Assembly (NCBI RefSeq): GCF_003985145.1
Contig: NZ_ML133522.1
Span: 496,001-560,000 of the forward strand
Length of the DNA stretch: 64,000 nucleotides
Reading direction: 5' to 3'
DNA from: Rhizobium anhuiense
GTDB taxonomy: Bacteria > Pseudomonadota > Alphaproteobacteria > Rhizobiales > Rhizobiaceae
The translations under genes were made by a program, and so were the position numbers. A model generated the notes under the pieces. The model did not search any database. It saw only the letters and a list, made by a program, of their open reading frames with translations, and was not told the origin of the DNA. The stretch's first letter is position 1, and the number at the start of each line of letters is the position of its first letter. Positions 8,138 through 16,969 of the stretch are shown piece after piece.

Positions 8138-8467
8138 CTACGCGATACGATGTCCACGTTATGCGTGAACGATCTTTTTTATAAGTGCTAAAAATAATCT
8201 CTTTTAAATGGGATAGCAACTTTACCGGCATATTTTGCCGGGTTCCTGGGTGTGTCGCACAAAAACATGTGCTGCACTGCGGAATCTCGCGGTCCTCTTC
8301 AAGGGTGACGGGATTTACTATCTGCGGTACGCGTGCGGCAAATGCTCAGCGCAATTTCGGTGTCCATCAGCGATTGGCATCGCATCCATTTGTGAATCTC
8401 GTTGGCCATCACGGAGCACATGGCTTAAAAGCAGGGCCTCCCATTTTCATGACCGATGGATTTCGCC
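8138..8467. other. Intergenic region upstream of pdxJ
   Basis: No convincing gene is seen in this stretch. It opens with an unusually AT-rich segment (about 8165-8225) and holds a small hairpin CCGGCA-TATTT-TGCCGG (8225-8241) with no T-run after it. The pdxJ promoter probably lies here. The frames open across it are shadows of pdxJ or lack ribosome sites. Confidence 0.5.
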
Positions 8468-9220
8468 ATGCCCGCCAAGCTCTCCGTGAACCTCAACGCC
8501 ATCGCCATGCTGCGCAACCGGCGCGATCTGCCGTGGCCAAGCGTCGAAGCGCTCGGGCGGATCGCACTCGCCTCCGGCGCCAGCGGCCTGACGGTGCATC
8601 CGCGCCCCGACCAGCGGCACATCCGCTTTTCCGACCTTCCCGTGATCCGCAACCTGATCGACGACGAATTTCCCAAGGCCGAATTCAATATCGAGGGCTA
8701 TCCCACCGAGGAATTCTTCGAACTTTGCGCCGGGGCCGCCCCCGAGCAGGTGACGCTGGTGCCCGACGATCCCGCGCAGGCGACCTCCGATCACGGCTGG
8801 GATTTCCGCAAGCATCAGGCGTTTTTGACCGATGCCGTCGCGCGGCTGAAGAGAATGGGATGCCGGGTGTCGCTGTTTGCCGATGGCGACGGGGATGTGG
8901 AAGCGGTCGAGATCGCCAAGGCGGTCGGCGCCGACCGGATTGAACTCTATACCGGCCCCTATGGCGGCTGTTACGATGCGCCGGAACGGGCGGCCCCGAT
9001 CCTCGACGCACTCGGACGGACGGCGGATGCGGCCCTTGCAATCGGCCTTGCCGTCAATGCCGGCCATGATCTGACAGTTGAAAACCTGCCAGCGCTGGTG
9101 AAACGCATTCCCGCGCTTGCTGAAGTCTCGATCGGCCACGGGCTGACCGCCGATGCGCTGGAATACGGCATGGCGGAAACGGTACGGCGCTTTTGCCGGG
9201 CCTGCGGGCAGGCAGTTTGA
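8468..9220 (+). CDS. pdxJ: Pyridoxine 5'-phosphate synthase PdxJ
   Basis: A 250-residue TIM-barrel enzyme. It condenses 1-deoxyxylulose 5-phosphate with 3-amino-1-hydroxyacetone 1-phosphate to form pyridoxine 5'-phosphate, the last ring-forming step of DXP-dependent vitamin B6 synthesis. Family segments are present: LSVNLNAIA at the start, [12 protein letters not shown] (active-site His), FNIEGYP (Glu), [17 protein letters not shown] and NAGHDL (second His). The start MPAKLSV at 8468 is chosen because it matches the family N terminus; the frame is open four codons upstream. It is a single gene with no B6 partner nearby. Confidence 0.95.
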   Translation: MPAKLSVNLNAIAMLRNRRDLPWPSVEALGRIALASGASGLTVHPRPDQRHIRFSDLPVIRNLIDDEFPKAEFNIEGYPTEEFFELCAGAAPEQVTLVPDDPAQATSDHGWDFRKHQAFLTDAVARLKRMGCRVSLFADGDGDVEAVEIAKAVGADRIELYTGPYGGCYDAPERAAPILDALGRTADAALAIGLAVNAGHDLTVENLPALVKRIPALAEVSIGHGLTADALEYGMAETVRRFCRACGQAV

Positions 9221-9250
9221 TCAGGGCGTTGCCTTCAACGCTTTGACTGG

Positions 9251-9465
9251 AAGCGGGTTATTACGCTTCTGACTGTGAGTCACACAGTGCGTTTTGAAGC
9301 AAGAGTCTCCCGCGCCCAAGGACCTGGGCGCGCTGGATTCCTGTGCCTGTCACAGGAATCCAGCCACGGCGCGCCCTGGCCGTGCGTGACTCATCTGCCC
9401 TGATCAGGGATCCAGAATCGGAGTTCGCTCATCCCTGCGACTAGCGCAGGAATGCAGCGAAAGGC
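9251..9465. repeat. Intergenic cluster of nested inverted repeats
   Basis: The gap after pdxJ is packed with palindromes. CTGGATTCCTGTG (9333-9345) pairs perfectly with CACAGGAATCCAG (9351-9363) over a 5-base loop. A second, related hairpin of the ATCCCTGCG/CGCAGGAAT type lies near 9432-9455. GCGCCCA-AGGACC-TGGGCGC precedes the first. Such mosaic hairpins are common in rhizobial intergenic DNA; they may also terminate pdxJ and the convergent quinone reductase gene. Copy number elsewhere is not known from this window. Confidence 0.6.
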
Positions 9466-9466
9466 T

Positions 9467-10375
9467 TCAATGGCCTCCGGCATTGCCTGACGCCGTCAGG
9501 GCCGCCTTGTGTTCCACGAAGAAATCCTTCAGCGGCTGTGGTTGTTTGCCCGTCAGCTTGGTGAAGTCTTCGGTGACGATCGCGAAGTTGCCGGCGCGGA
9601 TGTTGGCGTCGGCCGAAACCAGCATGTCGGCGACGAAGCCGGGAAGACCCGCGCCGCGGATGCCCTGGCCGAGCTGTTCGTCATTGACGTCGACGACTTC
9701 GAGCGGCTTGCCGGCGGCTTCGGAGACGATGGCGGCGATCTGCCGGTTGTTCAGCAATTGCGCGCCGGTTAGCGTATAGGTGGCGCTCTCGGCGGTGCCG
9801 GAGGCAAGGGCTGCGGCGATGGCCAGCGCGCAGTCGTCACGCGAGATGGTCGAGATCTTGCCGTCGCCGGTGGCGCTGTACCATTTGCCGCCCTGCAGGT
9901 TGTGCGGCATGCCGTGCAGGTAATTGTCGTGATACCAGGCGTCGCGGATGATCGTGTAAGCGATGCCGCTTGCCTTGATGGCGTTCTCGCTGCCGAGATG
10001 ATCGGGCGCGAAGGAAACGAGCGAATTGTCCGGCGCCGGCATCGAGGTGTAGGCGATGTGCTTGACGCCGGCTTTGACGGCCGCTGCAACGGCGCCCTTG
10101 TGCTGGGCGAGACGCTTGCCGGGCGTGTCGAGCGCGTCGGTGCTGATGATCAGCAGGCGGTCGATGCCGGCAAAAGCCTTTTCCAGGCCTGCCACATCGT
10201 CGAAATCGGACTTGCGGGTGAGAACGCCCTTCTTTTCCAGCTCGGCGAGCTTTTGCGGGCTGCGCGTTGCCGCGACGATGCTGCCGGGCGCGACCCTGTA
10301 GGTCTCGATGAGGTGGTGGATGACACGCTGGCCGAGCTGCCCGGCAGCGCCGGTGACCAGGATGGTTTCGCTCAT
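9467..10375 (-). CDS. QorB/YtfG-like NAD(P)H quinone oxidoreductase
   Basis: A 302-residue SDR-like protein with the N-terminal dinucleotide motif VTGAAGQLGQ and the family stretches AYTSMPAPDNS and DAWYHDNYLHGMP. It resembles E. coli QorB (YtfG), which reduces quinones with NADPH. GAAGGA before 10375 sets the start at MSETILV rather than 10411. It is divergent from an HxlR (DUF24) regulator carrying an N-terminal Cys, the same arrangement as the redox-sensing QorR/qor2 pair in Corynebacterium. Probable role: detoxification of quinones or diamide-like electrophiles. Confidence 0.87.
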   Translation of the reverse strand: MSETILVTGAAGQLGQRVIHHLIETYRVAPGSIVAATRSPQKLAELEKKGVLTRKSDFDDVAGLEKAFAGIDRLLIISTDALDTPGKRLAQHKGAVAAAVKAGVKHIAYTSMPAPDNSLVSFAPDHLGSENAIKASGIAYTIIRDAWYHDNYLHGMPHNLQGGKWYSATGDGKISTISRDDCALAIAAALASGTAESATYTLTGAQLLNNRQIAAIVSEAAGKPLEVVDVNDEQLGQGIRGAGLPGFVADMLVSADANIRAGNFAIVTEDFTKLTGKQPQPLKDFFVEHKAALTASGNAGGH

Positions 10376-10419
10376 AGGTCGTTTCCTTCTATGTTTTGGT
10401 GGCGGTCTCAAAAAGAGAG

Positions 10420-10453
10420 TTACACTAGAATAGGAATTGACTTGGCGGTGTAA
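10420..10453. promoter_or_regulatory. Inverted repeat between qorB-like and HxlR genes
   Basis: TTACAC (10420-10425) and GTGTAA (10448-10453) are inverted half-sites separated by 22 bp in the divergent promoter region. HxlR dimers often use spaced half-sites, so this is a candidate operator; the arms are short and chance cannot be excluded. Confidence 0.35.
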
Positions 10454-10498
10454 AGGAGGCAGTTTTTCGGCTCTACGTTACCAAAAAGGAACCAGCAG

Positions 10499-10915
10499 AT
10501 GACCGGCGCGGTCCTCAGTCTGAAGAACAGAATGCCGGGGATGCGGCGCGAGATCGATCTCGCCAGTCTCGATTTTTCGAATTGCCCGGTCAGGGACATG
10601 ATGCAGCAAATCGGCGGCAAATGGTCGACGCTGCTGCTCGAAGTGCTGGCGGCTCGGCCCTGTCGCTTCGGCGAGCTGCGGCGGATGCTCCCCGATATCT
10701 CGCAGCGCATGTTGACGCAGACACTACGTGACCTGCAGAGGGACGGGTATATCCATCGCGAAGTGTTCCCGACCAAGCCGCCGAGCGTCGAATATTCGAT
10801 GACCGAACTCGGACGCTCGCTCTACCAGCCACTGTCGCAGCTGCTGAACTGGGCGGAGGCAAACCACGATGCCGTTCGCGCCGCCCGTTCGCATTTTGAT
10901 TCCACCGACAAATAG
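10499..10915 (+). CDS. HxlR (DUF24) family transcriptional regulator
   Basis: A 138-residue winged-helix regulator. The family segment [22 protein letters not shown] is followed by [30 protein letters not shown] and the wing [16 protein letters not shown]. Cys29, just before the first DNA-binding helix, is at the position used as a thiol sensor in QorR and HypR. AAGGA lies eight bases before ATG 10499. It is divergent from the QorB-like reductase, so it is probably a redox-responsive regulator of that gene and itself. Confidence 0.9.
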   Translation: MTGAVLSLKNRMPGMRREIDLASLDFSNCPVRDMMQQIGGKWSTLLLEVLAARPCRFGELRRMLPDISQRMLTQTLRDLQRDGYIHREVFPTKPPSVEYSMTELGRSLYQPLSQLLNWAEANHDAVRAARSHFDSTDK

Positions 10916-10924
10916 GCTGGCTTC

Positions 10925-12133
10925 CTACCGGCCGCGCCCTTCCGTCAGGAACAGCAGGAAGGCCAGCGCCGGGAAGCAGAAGCCGATCCAGGCTGTCATC
11001 GTCCAGCCGCCGGTCGCATAGGCCCAGCCGCCGAGCGCCGAGCCGAGCGCGCCGCCGGCAAAGAAGGTCGCCATGAACAGGCCGTTGAGCCGGCTGCGGT
11101 GTTCCGGGTTCAGGGCATAAATGGCGCGCTGGCCGCAGACCAGATTGGTCGTCACGCCGAAATCGAGAAGGATCGCCGCGGCCGTCAAAAGCAGCAGAGC
11201 GGTGAGCGAACCGTCCGTGGCGAAATGGCTGATCAGGAAGGAAGCCATTCCGAGCAGCATGGCAATCGTCGAGGCGATCCTCGTCATGCCGCGGTCGGCA
11301 AGCCGGCCGGCGATCGGCGAGGCGATGGCGCCGGCAGCGCCTGCAAGCGCAAAGAGGGCGATGCCGTTCTGAGTCAGGCCGAAAGCCGGGCTTGCAAGCA
11401 GCAGCGGCGTCGTCGTCCAGAACAGGCTGAAGGCGCCGAACATACCGGCCTGGTAGAGCGCGCGGCGCTGCAGCACGCGCGAGGTCAGCGCCAGATGACC
11501 CATGGAGGCGAGCAACTCGCCGTAGCGCAGCTTCGTCTTCGGCAGCCGAACCGGCAGGTTGAAGCGCAGCACGACGGCAAGCACGAGCATCAGGGCCGCG
11601 GTGAGGTAGTAGACCACATGCCAGGAGGAAGCTTCGGCGACGAAGCTTGCAAAGGGGCGAGCCAGCATGATGCCGCAGAGCAGGCCGCTCATGACATTGC
11701 CGACGACCTGACCGCGCGTTGCATCCGGCGCCATGTTGGCGGCGAAGGGAACCAGGACCTGAACTGCGACCGACGAAAGACCGATGCAGAGCGAGGCGAT
11801 GAGGAAGGCCGTCGGCGTCGACGACAGCGCCGCGCCGATCAGCGCAACGGCGGAGACGGCGATCAGCAGCAACACCAGACGGCGATTTTCGGTGAGGTCG
11901 CCGAGAGGCACGATCAGCAACAGGCCGAGCCCGTAGCCGATCTGCGTCAGCGTGACGATCAGGCCGGTGGCGGCAGGCGTGAAGCCAAGATCGGCGCTGA
12001 TCGGGCCGGCAAGCGGCTGGCCGTAATAGAGATTGGCGGCCACCAGCCCGCAGGCGGCGGCGAAAAGGAAGGTTAGCCAGGGGGATAGCGCCCTGGGAAT
12101 GGCCTTATCCGGCGTGGTGGCTGAAATGCTCAT
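10925..12133 (-). CDS. MFS transporter
   Basis: A 402-residue, 12-helix major facilitator. Family features include GLIVTLTQIGYGLGLLLIVPLGD-type helix 2 with the motif A-like loop GDLTENRRL, and a second-half copy (GRLADRGMTR). The N-terminal LYYGQPLAGPIS is typical of YybO/NepI-like drug or nucleoside efflux members. GGAG precedes ATG 12133. It lies 127 bp downstream of a TetR repressor on the same strand, suggesting a TetR-regulated efflux unit. It ends 10 bp from the convergent HxlR gene. Substrate unknown. Confidence 0.88.
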   Translation of the reverse strand: MSISATTPDKAIPRALSPWLTFLFAAACGLVAANLYYGQPLAGPISADLGFTPAATGLIVTLTQIGYGLGLLLIVPLGDLTENRRLVLLLIAVSAVALIGAALSSTPTAFLIASLCIGLSSVAVQVLVPFAANMAPDATRGQVVGNVMSGLLCGIMLARPFASFVAEASSWHVVYYLTAALMLVLAVVLRFNLPVRLPKTKLRYGELLASMGHLALTSRVLQRRALYQAGMFGAFSLFWTTTPLLLASPAFGLTQNGIALFALAGAAGAIASPIAGRLADRGMTRIASTIAMLLGMASFLISHFATDGSLTALLLLTAAAILLDFGVTTNLVCGQRAIYALNPEHRSRLNGLFMATFFAGGALGSALGGWAYATGGWTMTAWIGFCFPALAFLLFLTEGRGR

Positions 12134-12260
12134 CGGGAACTCCGGTATTCAAAGATTGAAAGGAATGATTTCAAATGGTCTTGCCGCCGGCCACCCGCTT
12201 CCGGCTGTGCAACAGCTTGCCGCTCCTCCGAGAGAATGGCTTGCCTTTCTCCGGGGGATG

Positions 12261-12884
12261 TCAGGTCACCAACTTCATCGCGGCTTCGGCGACGGCCGCC
12301 ATTTCTTCACCGCTGCGCTCCACCTTGCCGATGACGCGCATGCCTTTGGTGAGGCAGAGAAGCGCAAGCGCGGTCGCTGATATATCGAGGTCTGCAGAAA
12401 TCGAGCCGTCGGACTGGCCGAGGCGGATCAGATCGGCCAGCAGTGTCTCGTCGGTCATGAAGGCGGCGGCGACACGTTCGGCCGCTTCGCTGTCGAAGAG
12501 AGCGAGATCGCCGGCGCTGCCGACCACCAGGCAGCCACGCCTGCCGGTTTCGCCGTGGGAGGAGGCCGCAAAGAAGGCGATCAGCGCATGCAGCTTATCC
12601 CGGCCGGTCTCTGCCTTGGCGAGTTCGGCATCGAGCATGCCACGGCGCACGGCGCGGTAGCGGTCGAACGTTGCAAGGAAGATGCCACGCTTATCGCCGA
12701 ACGCCTTGTAGACACTGCCGGCGGCAAGACCCATGGCCTCGGTCAGTTCGCTGATCGAGGCGGCGTGATACCCGCGCTCGGAAAAGACGCGTAGGGCAGC
12801 GTCGAGCGCTGCCTCCACGTCGAATTCGCGCGGCCGGCCGCGGCCCCTGGTCTTTTCTTGATGTTCAATGGTCGCCGTATTCAT
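12261..12884 (-). CDS. TetR family transcriptional regulator
   Basis: A 207-residue TetR repressor with the N-terminal HTH (FSERGYHAASISELTEAMGLAAGSVYKAFGDKRGIF) and a helical ligand domain containing GCLVVGSAGD. This pattern resembles the AcuR/YxaF-like group with the TetR_C_16-type domain, usually controlling efflux or SDR genes. An imperfect palindrome lies 13-28 bp before the start codon. The MFS gene follows on the same strand and is the likely target. No strong ribosome site was seen before 12884. Confidence 0.88.
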   Translation of the reverse strand: MNTATIEHQEKTRGRGRPREFDVEAALDAALRVFSERGYHAASISELTEAMGLAAGSVYKAFGDKRGIFLATFDRYRAVRRGMLDAELAKAETGRDKLHALIAFFAASSHGETGRRGCLVVGSAGDLALFDSEAAERVAAAFMTDETLLADLIRLGQSDGSISADLDISATALALLCLTKGMRVIGKVERSGEEMAAVAEAAMKLVT

Positions 12885-12896
12885 GGCATCTAATTA

Positions 12897-12912
12897 GGAA
12901 ATGTTCGTTTCC
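12897..12912. promoter_or_regulatory. Candidate TetR operator
   Basis: GGAAATGTTCGTTTCC has GGAAA/TTTCC arms and lies immediately upstream of the TetR start codon (12884), where an autoregulatory operator would be expected. The inner bases are not symmetric, so the call is tentative. Confidence 0.4.
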
Positions 12913-12943
12913 AAATCAAGCGAAACTTTTGCGACGCAGCAAA

Positions 12944-13861
12944 TCACAGAGCCAGAACCCAGTTCTGGCCGTTCGCCTCGGGGCCGAACATGCGGTGTCT
13001 CTCCTCGGAGACAAGCAGGAAGCCGGCCTTGATATAGATGGCGCGGGCGGTCTCCAGCATGTCGTTGGTCCAGAGCGAGAGTTCGCGGTAGCCCTTCTGT
13101 CTGGAGAAGCGGATGCATTCGTCGACCAGCATCTTGCCGAGCCCGAGGCCGCGGGCTGATTTGTCGACATAGAGCAGACGGAGCTTGGCGATGCCGTCGC
13201 CGCCATTGGTGACGAGGGCCGAGCCGACATTGACGCCGCCGCGCTCGGCGATCCAGCAATATTCCTTGGCCGGATCGAAATTGGCGAGGAATTTCCCGGC
13301 AACTTCGGCGACCAGCGCTTCGAAGCGCAGGTCCCAGCCATACTCCTCGGCGTAGAAACGGCCCTGGCTCTGAACGATCCAGCCGATATCGCCGGCGCGA
13401 TGGGCGCGGATGACGGCCGGTGCGGGTTTGGCCGTAGGGTCGAGGAGGGCGCGGATGGTGTGCATGGCCGAGACTGCCGCCTCCGGCTCGCCGGCCGCGA
13501 GATTGTCGAAACGGGCGGCGATCTGCGCATTGGCGCGCCGGCCGAGTTCTTCGAACTGCTCACGTCCCCGGTCGGTGACAATGATGACCTGGCTGCGCAG
13601 ATCGGCCGGATCCGGACTGGTCTCGATCAGTCCCTCTGCGCGGAAACGCTTGAGGATACGGCTGAGATAGGCCGGGTCGAGATGCAGGTCGCGGACCAGC
13701 GCCACGGCGCTGACACCGTCATGCGAGCCGATCTCGAAGAGGATGCGGGCATCCGTCAGCGTGAATGCGGTGTCGAGATAGGCCTTGTTCAGGAGGCCGA
13801 GGAAGTTCGTATAGAAGCGGTTGAAATCGCGCGCGGTTTCGATGAGGGCGATATCGGACAT
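12944..13861 (-). CDS. MarR-GNAT bifunctional regulator/acetyltransferase
   Basis: A 305-residue fusion. Residues about 1-145 are a MarR winged-helix domain (FEIGSHDGVSAVALVRDLHLDPAYLSRILKRFRAEGLI, wing with DPADLRSQV). Residues about 150-305 are a GNAT N-acetyltransferase domain with the acetyl-CoA loop pattern VDKSARGLGLGKMLVDE and the late YIKAGF. MarR-GNAT fusions are widespread in proteobacteria; the acetyl acceptor is mostly unknown. GGAG eight bases before ATG 13861 supports the start. A perfect palindrome immediately upstream is a likely autoregulatory operator. Confidence 0.9.
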   Translation of the reverse strand: MSDIALIETARDFNRFYTNFLGLLNKAYLDTAFTLTDARILFEIGSHDGVSAVALVRDLHLDPAYLSRILKRFRAEGLIETSPDPADLRSQVIIVTDRGREQFEELGRRANAQIAARFDNLAAGEPEAAVSAMHTIRALLDPTAKPAPAVIRAHRAGDIGWIVQSQGRFYAEEYGWDLRFEALVAEVAGKFLANFDPAKEYCWIAERGGVNVGSALVTNGGDGIAKLRLLYVDKSARGLGLGKMLVDECIRFSRQKGYRELSLWTNDMLETARAIYIKAGFLLVSEERHRMFGPEANGQNWVLAL

Positions 13862-13884
13862 GGCAAAGATCTCCAGATGGAAAC

Positions 13885-13904
13885 CTTGTCAGACTGCTGA
13901 CAAG
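13885..13904. promoter_or_regulatory. Palindromic operator of the MarR-GNAT gene
   Basis: CTTGTCAG-ACTG-CTGACAAG has perfect 8-bp arms and lies 24-43 bp upstream of the start codon at 13861. A partial copy of the flanking sequence (ATCTCCA, A/T-rich, then CTTGTC; 13869-13890) recurs exactly 120 bp away at 13989-14010, giving a second half-site CTTGTC. Confidence 0.6.
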
Positions 13905-14062
13905 TCGGCCCACTCATCTTTCGTTTATCCTCGGCACAAGGCCGAGGATAACGCCGAGGAGAGAACGAGCCTTGTCAACAACTCAAGAATCTCCAAATAG
14001 AGATCTTGTCCTGTATTTAATGGACTGAGTCAACTAATTTGGCAATCCGAGGCGAGACACTT

Positions 14063-14782
14063 TCAGGCCGCTTCCTCTTCCGCGATCTCGTCCGCGCCAA
14101 GTGCGAAATCGACTGCCGCTCGCGCATGAATCGCCGTGGTGTCGAAGCCGGGCAGCGGCAGATGGTCGGGATCGAGGATCAGGCAGATCTCGGTGCAGCC
14201 GAGGATGATGCTGTCGGCGCCGTTGTCGATGGCGCGTGATATGACCGCCATGAGCTTGTCGCGTGAGCTGTCGAGTACCTTGCCGGCGCAGAGTTCATTG
14301 AAAATGATGTCGTGCACGGTGGTGCGGTCGCCGGCATCTGGAACCATGATGTCGAGACCGAGGTTTTTCATGCGGTCGCTGTAGAAGCCGTGTTCCATCG
14401 TGTAGCGGGTCGCAAGCAGCAACGGGCGCTTCCGGCCGCCGGCATGCAGCGATTTCGCCGTCTCGTCGATGATGTGGATCAGCGGCACGGAGATCTTCTT
14501 GGCAACCTCGTCGGCAATCAGATGCATGGTGTTGGTGCAGATGAGGATGCAGCCGGCGCCAGCAATCTGCAGGCGCAAAGCCACGTCGGCAAGGCGACGG
14601 GCGGCCATATCCCAGGCGCCGGCCTTCTGAAGGGCGACGATCTCCTCGAAGTTCACCGAATGCAGGATGAGTTCGGCCGAGGCAAGGCCACCCTTGCGGT
14701 CTCGCACCATCTCGTTGACGAGACGGTAATAGACCGCCGAACTTTCGAAACTCATGCCGCCGATCAGGCCGATCGTTTCCAT
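14063..14782 (-). CDS. Aspartate/glutamate racemase family protein
   Basis: A 239-residue member of the Asp/Glu racemase family, cofactor-independent with a two-cysteine mechanism. The N terminus reads METIGLIGGMSFESSAVYY; the first catalytic Cys is in ILICTNTMH and the second in ILGCTEICL. Length is typical of aspartate racemases (about 230-240). GAGAG precedes ATG 14782; longer frame upstream overlaps the divergent regulator and is a shadow. It is divergent from an Lrp-type regulator, so it probably serves in D-amino-acid metabolism under amino-acid control. Confidence 0.9.
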   Translation of the reverse strand: METIGLIGGMSFESSAVYYRLVNEMVRDRKGGLASAELILHSVNFEEIVALQKAGAWDMAARRLADVALRLQIAGAGCILICTNTMHLIADEVAKKISVPLIHIIDETAKSLHAGGRKRPLLLATRYTMEHGFYSDRMKNLGLDIMVPDAGDRTTVHDIIFNELCAGKVLDSSRDKLMAVISRAIDNGADSIILGCTEICLILDPDHLPLPGFDTTAIHARAAVDFALGADEIAEEEAA

Positions 14783-14929
14783 GTCTTCACGCTCTCCATG
14801 ATTCTGAACTTTCGAAAATGATGCCGTAATCCCGGCGCGGTGTGTTTGCGTTATTTGTTTCCATGGTGGGATATGTGCTATAATTTTGCGCCATTTGATG
14901 AAATCGTGCAAATATTGGGCGGAGGATAC

Positions 14930-15394
14930 ATGCTTGATGATCGCGACAGGCGCATTCTCGACATGCTGCAAAAGGATGCAGGCATATCCGTGACCGATCT
15001 TGCGGAGCGCGTGGCGCTTTCGGTGTCGGCCTGTTCGCGGCGTATCCAGCGGCTGGAAGAAAGCGGCCATATCGCCCGGCGCATCTTCGTGCTCGACCGG
15101 GAGAAAATGGGCGTGCCGACGACGGTCTTCGCTCTCGTCAAGACGGCTCACCATTCCGACGAATGGACGGAAAGCTTTCGCCGGATCATCGGCGACATTC
15201 CCGAGATCGTCGAGGCGCACCGGTTGACCGGCAATCACGATTACATTCTGAAGATCGTGCTGCCGCGCGTCGAGCATTACGACGTGATCTACAAGCAGAT
15301 CGTGCGCAAGCTCGAACTCTTCGACGTCTCGGCGTCGATCTCGATGGAAGAATTGAAACATGGAATGGCGATACCGGTGGGCTACGCCCGGTGA
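14930..15394 (+). CDS. Lrp/AsnC family transcriptional regulator
   Basis: A 154-residue Lrp/AsnC protein: HTH in MLDDRDRRILDMLQKDAGISVTDLAERVALSVSACSRRIQRLE, then the RAM ligand-binding domain (GNHDYILKIV, VEHYDVIYKQIV). GGAGG seven bases upstream fixes the start at 14930 rather than 14840. It is divergent from the Asp/Glu racemase gene (147 bp apart), the normal arrangement for a regulator and its amino-acid-responsive target. Confidence 0.92.
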   Translation: MLDDRDRRILDMLQKDAGISVTDLAERVALSVSACSRRIQRLEESGHIARRIFVLDREKMGVPTTVFALVKTAHHSDEWTESFRRIIGDIPEIVEAHRLTGNHDYILKIVLPRVEHYDVIYKQIVRKLELFDVSASISMEELKHGMAIPVGYAR

Positions 15395-15420
15395 AAAATC
15401 ATTTGAAAGGGCATCACAGT

Positions 15421-15966
15421 ATGAGCGATAGCGATATTCGTAGCCTTTTCATGCCGGGGGAAAAGCTTCTTTGGTCAGGGCGTCCCGGACAAGGATTTCT
15501 TTTGACATCGCGGGATTTCCTCCTCGTTCCGTTCTCGCTTTTGTGGGGCGGCTTTGCGATCTTCTGGGAAATTACTGCCATCAGCACGGAAACGCCGGTA
15601 TTCACAAAATTATGGGGTATTCCGTTCGTACTCATGGGCCTTTACCTAATGGCCGGACGCTTTTTCGTCGATGCGGCTGCCCGGGCTCGGACGGAATATG
15701 TACTGACCAACAGACGTGTGATCATTCGCAGAAGCGGGCTCTTTCGACATTTGTCCACCAATCAGCTCGAACTCCTGCCGTCGATCAGTCTTGAAGAGGG
15801 CAGCCGCGGCAAGGGTACGATCAAATTCGGCGTGCCGTCCAACAGGAGGATGAGCGGCTGGACGCCAAGTCTGGCCAACGAACCTCAGCTTCTGGGGATC
15901 GAGGATGCGCGACACGTTTACAGCCTCCTGGAAACAGCAAGGTCGGATTGCACCAGCAGCCGATAA
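15421..15966 (+). CDS. PH-domain membrane protein
   Basis: A 181-residue protein with an N-terminal GEKLLWSGRPGQGFLLTSRDFLLVPFS segment, two hydrophobic helices (about residues 37-58 and 66-85) and a bacterial PH-like domain (EYVLTNRRVIIRRSGLFRHLSTNQLELLPSISLEEGSRGKGTI). This matches short bPH-domain inner-membrane proteins of unknown role. It starts 26 bp after the Lrp gene on the same strand, with AAGGG upstream, so read-through is possible. Confidence 0.8.
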   Translation: MSDSDIRSLFMPGEKLLWSGRPGQGFLLTSRDFLLVPFSLLWGGFAIFWEITAISTETPVFTKLWGIPFVLMGLYLMAGRFFVDAAARARTEYVLTNRRVIIRRSGLFRHLSTNQLELLPSISLEEGSRGKGTIKFGVPSNRRMSGWTPSLANEPQLLGIEDARHVYSLLETARSDCTSSR

Positions 15967-16093
15967 TTCGCAGTGCCATCGATAGGGATTAATGTGTCTC
16001 TATAAGGAACGTTTTTGGACATATTGCGTTCACCTTTGGTTCAGGAGGAGGGGAAGATATTTCCCTCACTTGGAGGAGCAGAGGAGAACAGTC

Positions 16094-16603
16094 ATGAGAA
16101 AGCTGACCGTCGCCGCGTTGTGCTTGATCATAGGTGCCCCCGGCATCACGCCGGCTCAAGCGTTTCCGGCTATCAACCCACCCAGGATCGAAGCGCAGCA
16201 GCAGATAGAGCATGTGCAATGGCGTGGCCGAGGCGGCCACTGGGGTGGCGGCCATTACCGAGGCGGCTATTACAGAGGTTACCACCATAACCATGGAGCG
16301 GACTGGGGCTGGGCCTTGGGTGGCCTAGCCGTCGGCACCATCATTGGCGGCGCATTGGCACAGCCCTATTACGGCTCGTATTACGGTTCACCCTACGGCT
16401 ATTACGGCTCGCCCTACCGCTATTACGGTTCGCCGTATCGCTATTATGGCCGGCCCTATCGGGCCTATGCGTCGTCTGGCTATTATGGACGGGGCGGCAA
16501 CCACGAGAGTTGGTGCTATGCGCGTTATCGGTCGTACAGGGCGTTCGACAATACCTTCCAGCCCTATCATGGACCCCGTCGCCAGTGCGTCGGTCCCTAT
16601 TGA
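16094..16603 (+). CDS. BA14K family secreted protein
   Basis: A 169-residue protein with a Sec signal (to about residue 23), a Gly/His-rich then Tyr-rich low-complexity middle made of YYGSPYR-type repeats, one glycine-rich hydrophobic helix (LGGLAVGTIIGGALA), and a C-terminal BA14K-like end (WCYARYRSYRAFDNTF followed by GPRRQC). BA14K proteins are Brucella/rhizobial envelope proteins with lectin-like activity. GAGGAG lies before ATG 16094; upstream open frame to 15992 is not needed. Confidence 0.82.
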   Translation: MRKLTVAALCLIIGAPGITPAQAFPAINPPRIEAQQQIEHVQWRGRGGHWGGGHYRGGYYRGYHHNHGADWGWALGGLAVGTIIGGALAQPYYGSYYGSPYGYYGSPYRYYGSPYRYYGRPYRAYASSGYYGRGGNHESWCYARYRSYRAFDNTFQPYHGPRRQCVGPY

Positions 16604-16817
16604 TTGCTGCGCCGTGAACTGTTCCGGGCCGACTACCCGTTCGAACGCTATGTCTGTGTCGCACCTCGACCGAGGCTCTGGGCAGTTATAATTCTGCCCG
16701 ACGTCCGCTTCACAAGCGTCGCCGGGTTGGATTGCAGGAGTTGCCGATAATCTCGGCGCTAAAGCGCGCCGCGATCGGACTCGTTTGTCGCGCTTTGGTC
16801 TAGGCCTTTCAATTCCA

Positions 16818-16862
16818 GCATGTCGTTCTCGCAAAACCGCTGCACACTTTTGCGCGACATGC
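16818..16862. repeat. Palindromic intergenic repeat (copy 1)
   Basis: Perfect nested arms GCATGTCG/CGACATGC (16818-16825, 16855-16862) and CGCAAAA/TTTTGCG (16830-16836, 16848-16854) flank CCGCTGCACAC. A second copy with a decayed right arm is at 34544-34587. This is the only recognisable element in the 366-bp gap between the BA14K gene and ndh; the rest shows no gene. Confidence 0.75.
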
Positions 16863-16969
16863 TCTTTCGACTGCGGGTGACGCAGGGGAGACATGCCGAA
16901 ACGGCGGTTGCAACCTTTGCGGCGAGGGCCACATTGGCTTTCAGCGAAATGGCGCAGAAGGGGCAGGTC

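Noticed and set aside
8185..8943. A 252-residue frame beginning in the AT-rich gap before pdxJ
   Set aside because: Most of it is pdxJ read in another frame and the upstream part has no ribosome site or domain.
16370..16480. Short direct repeats that could suggest a CRISPR or VNTR
   Set aside because: They encode the YYGSPYR repeats of the BA14K-family protein and have no spacer pattern.
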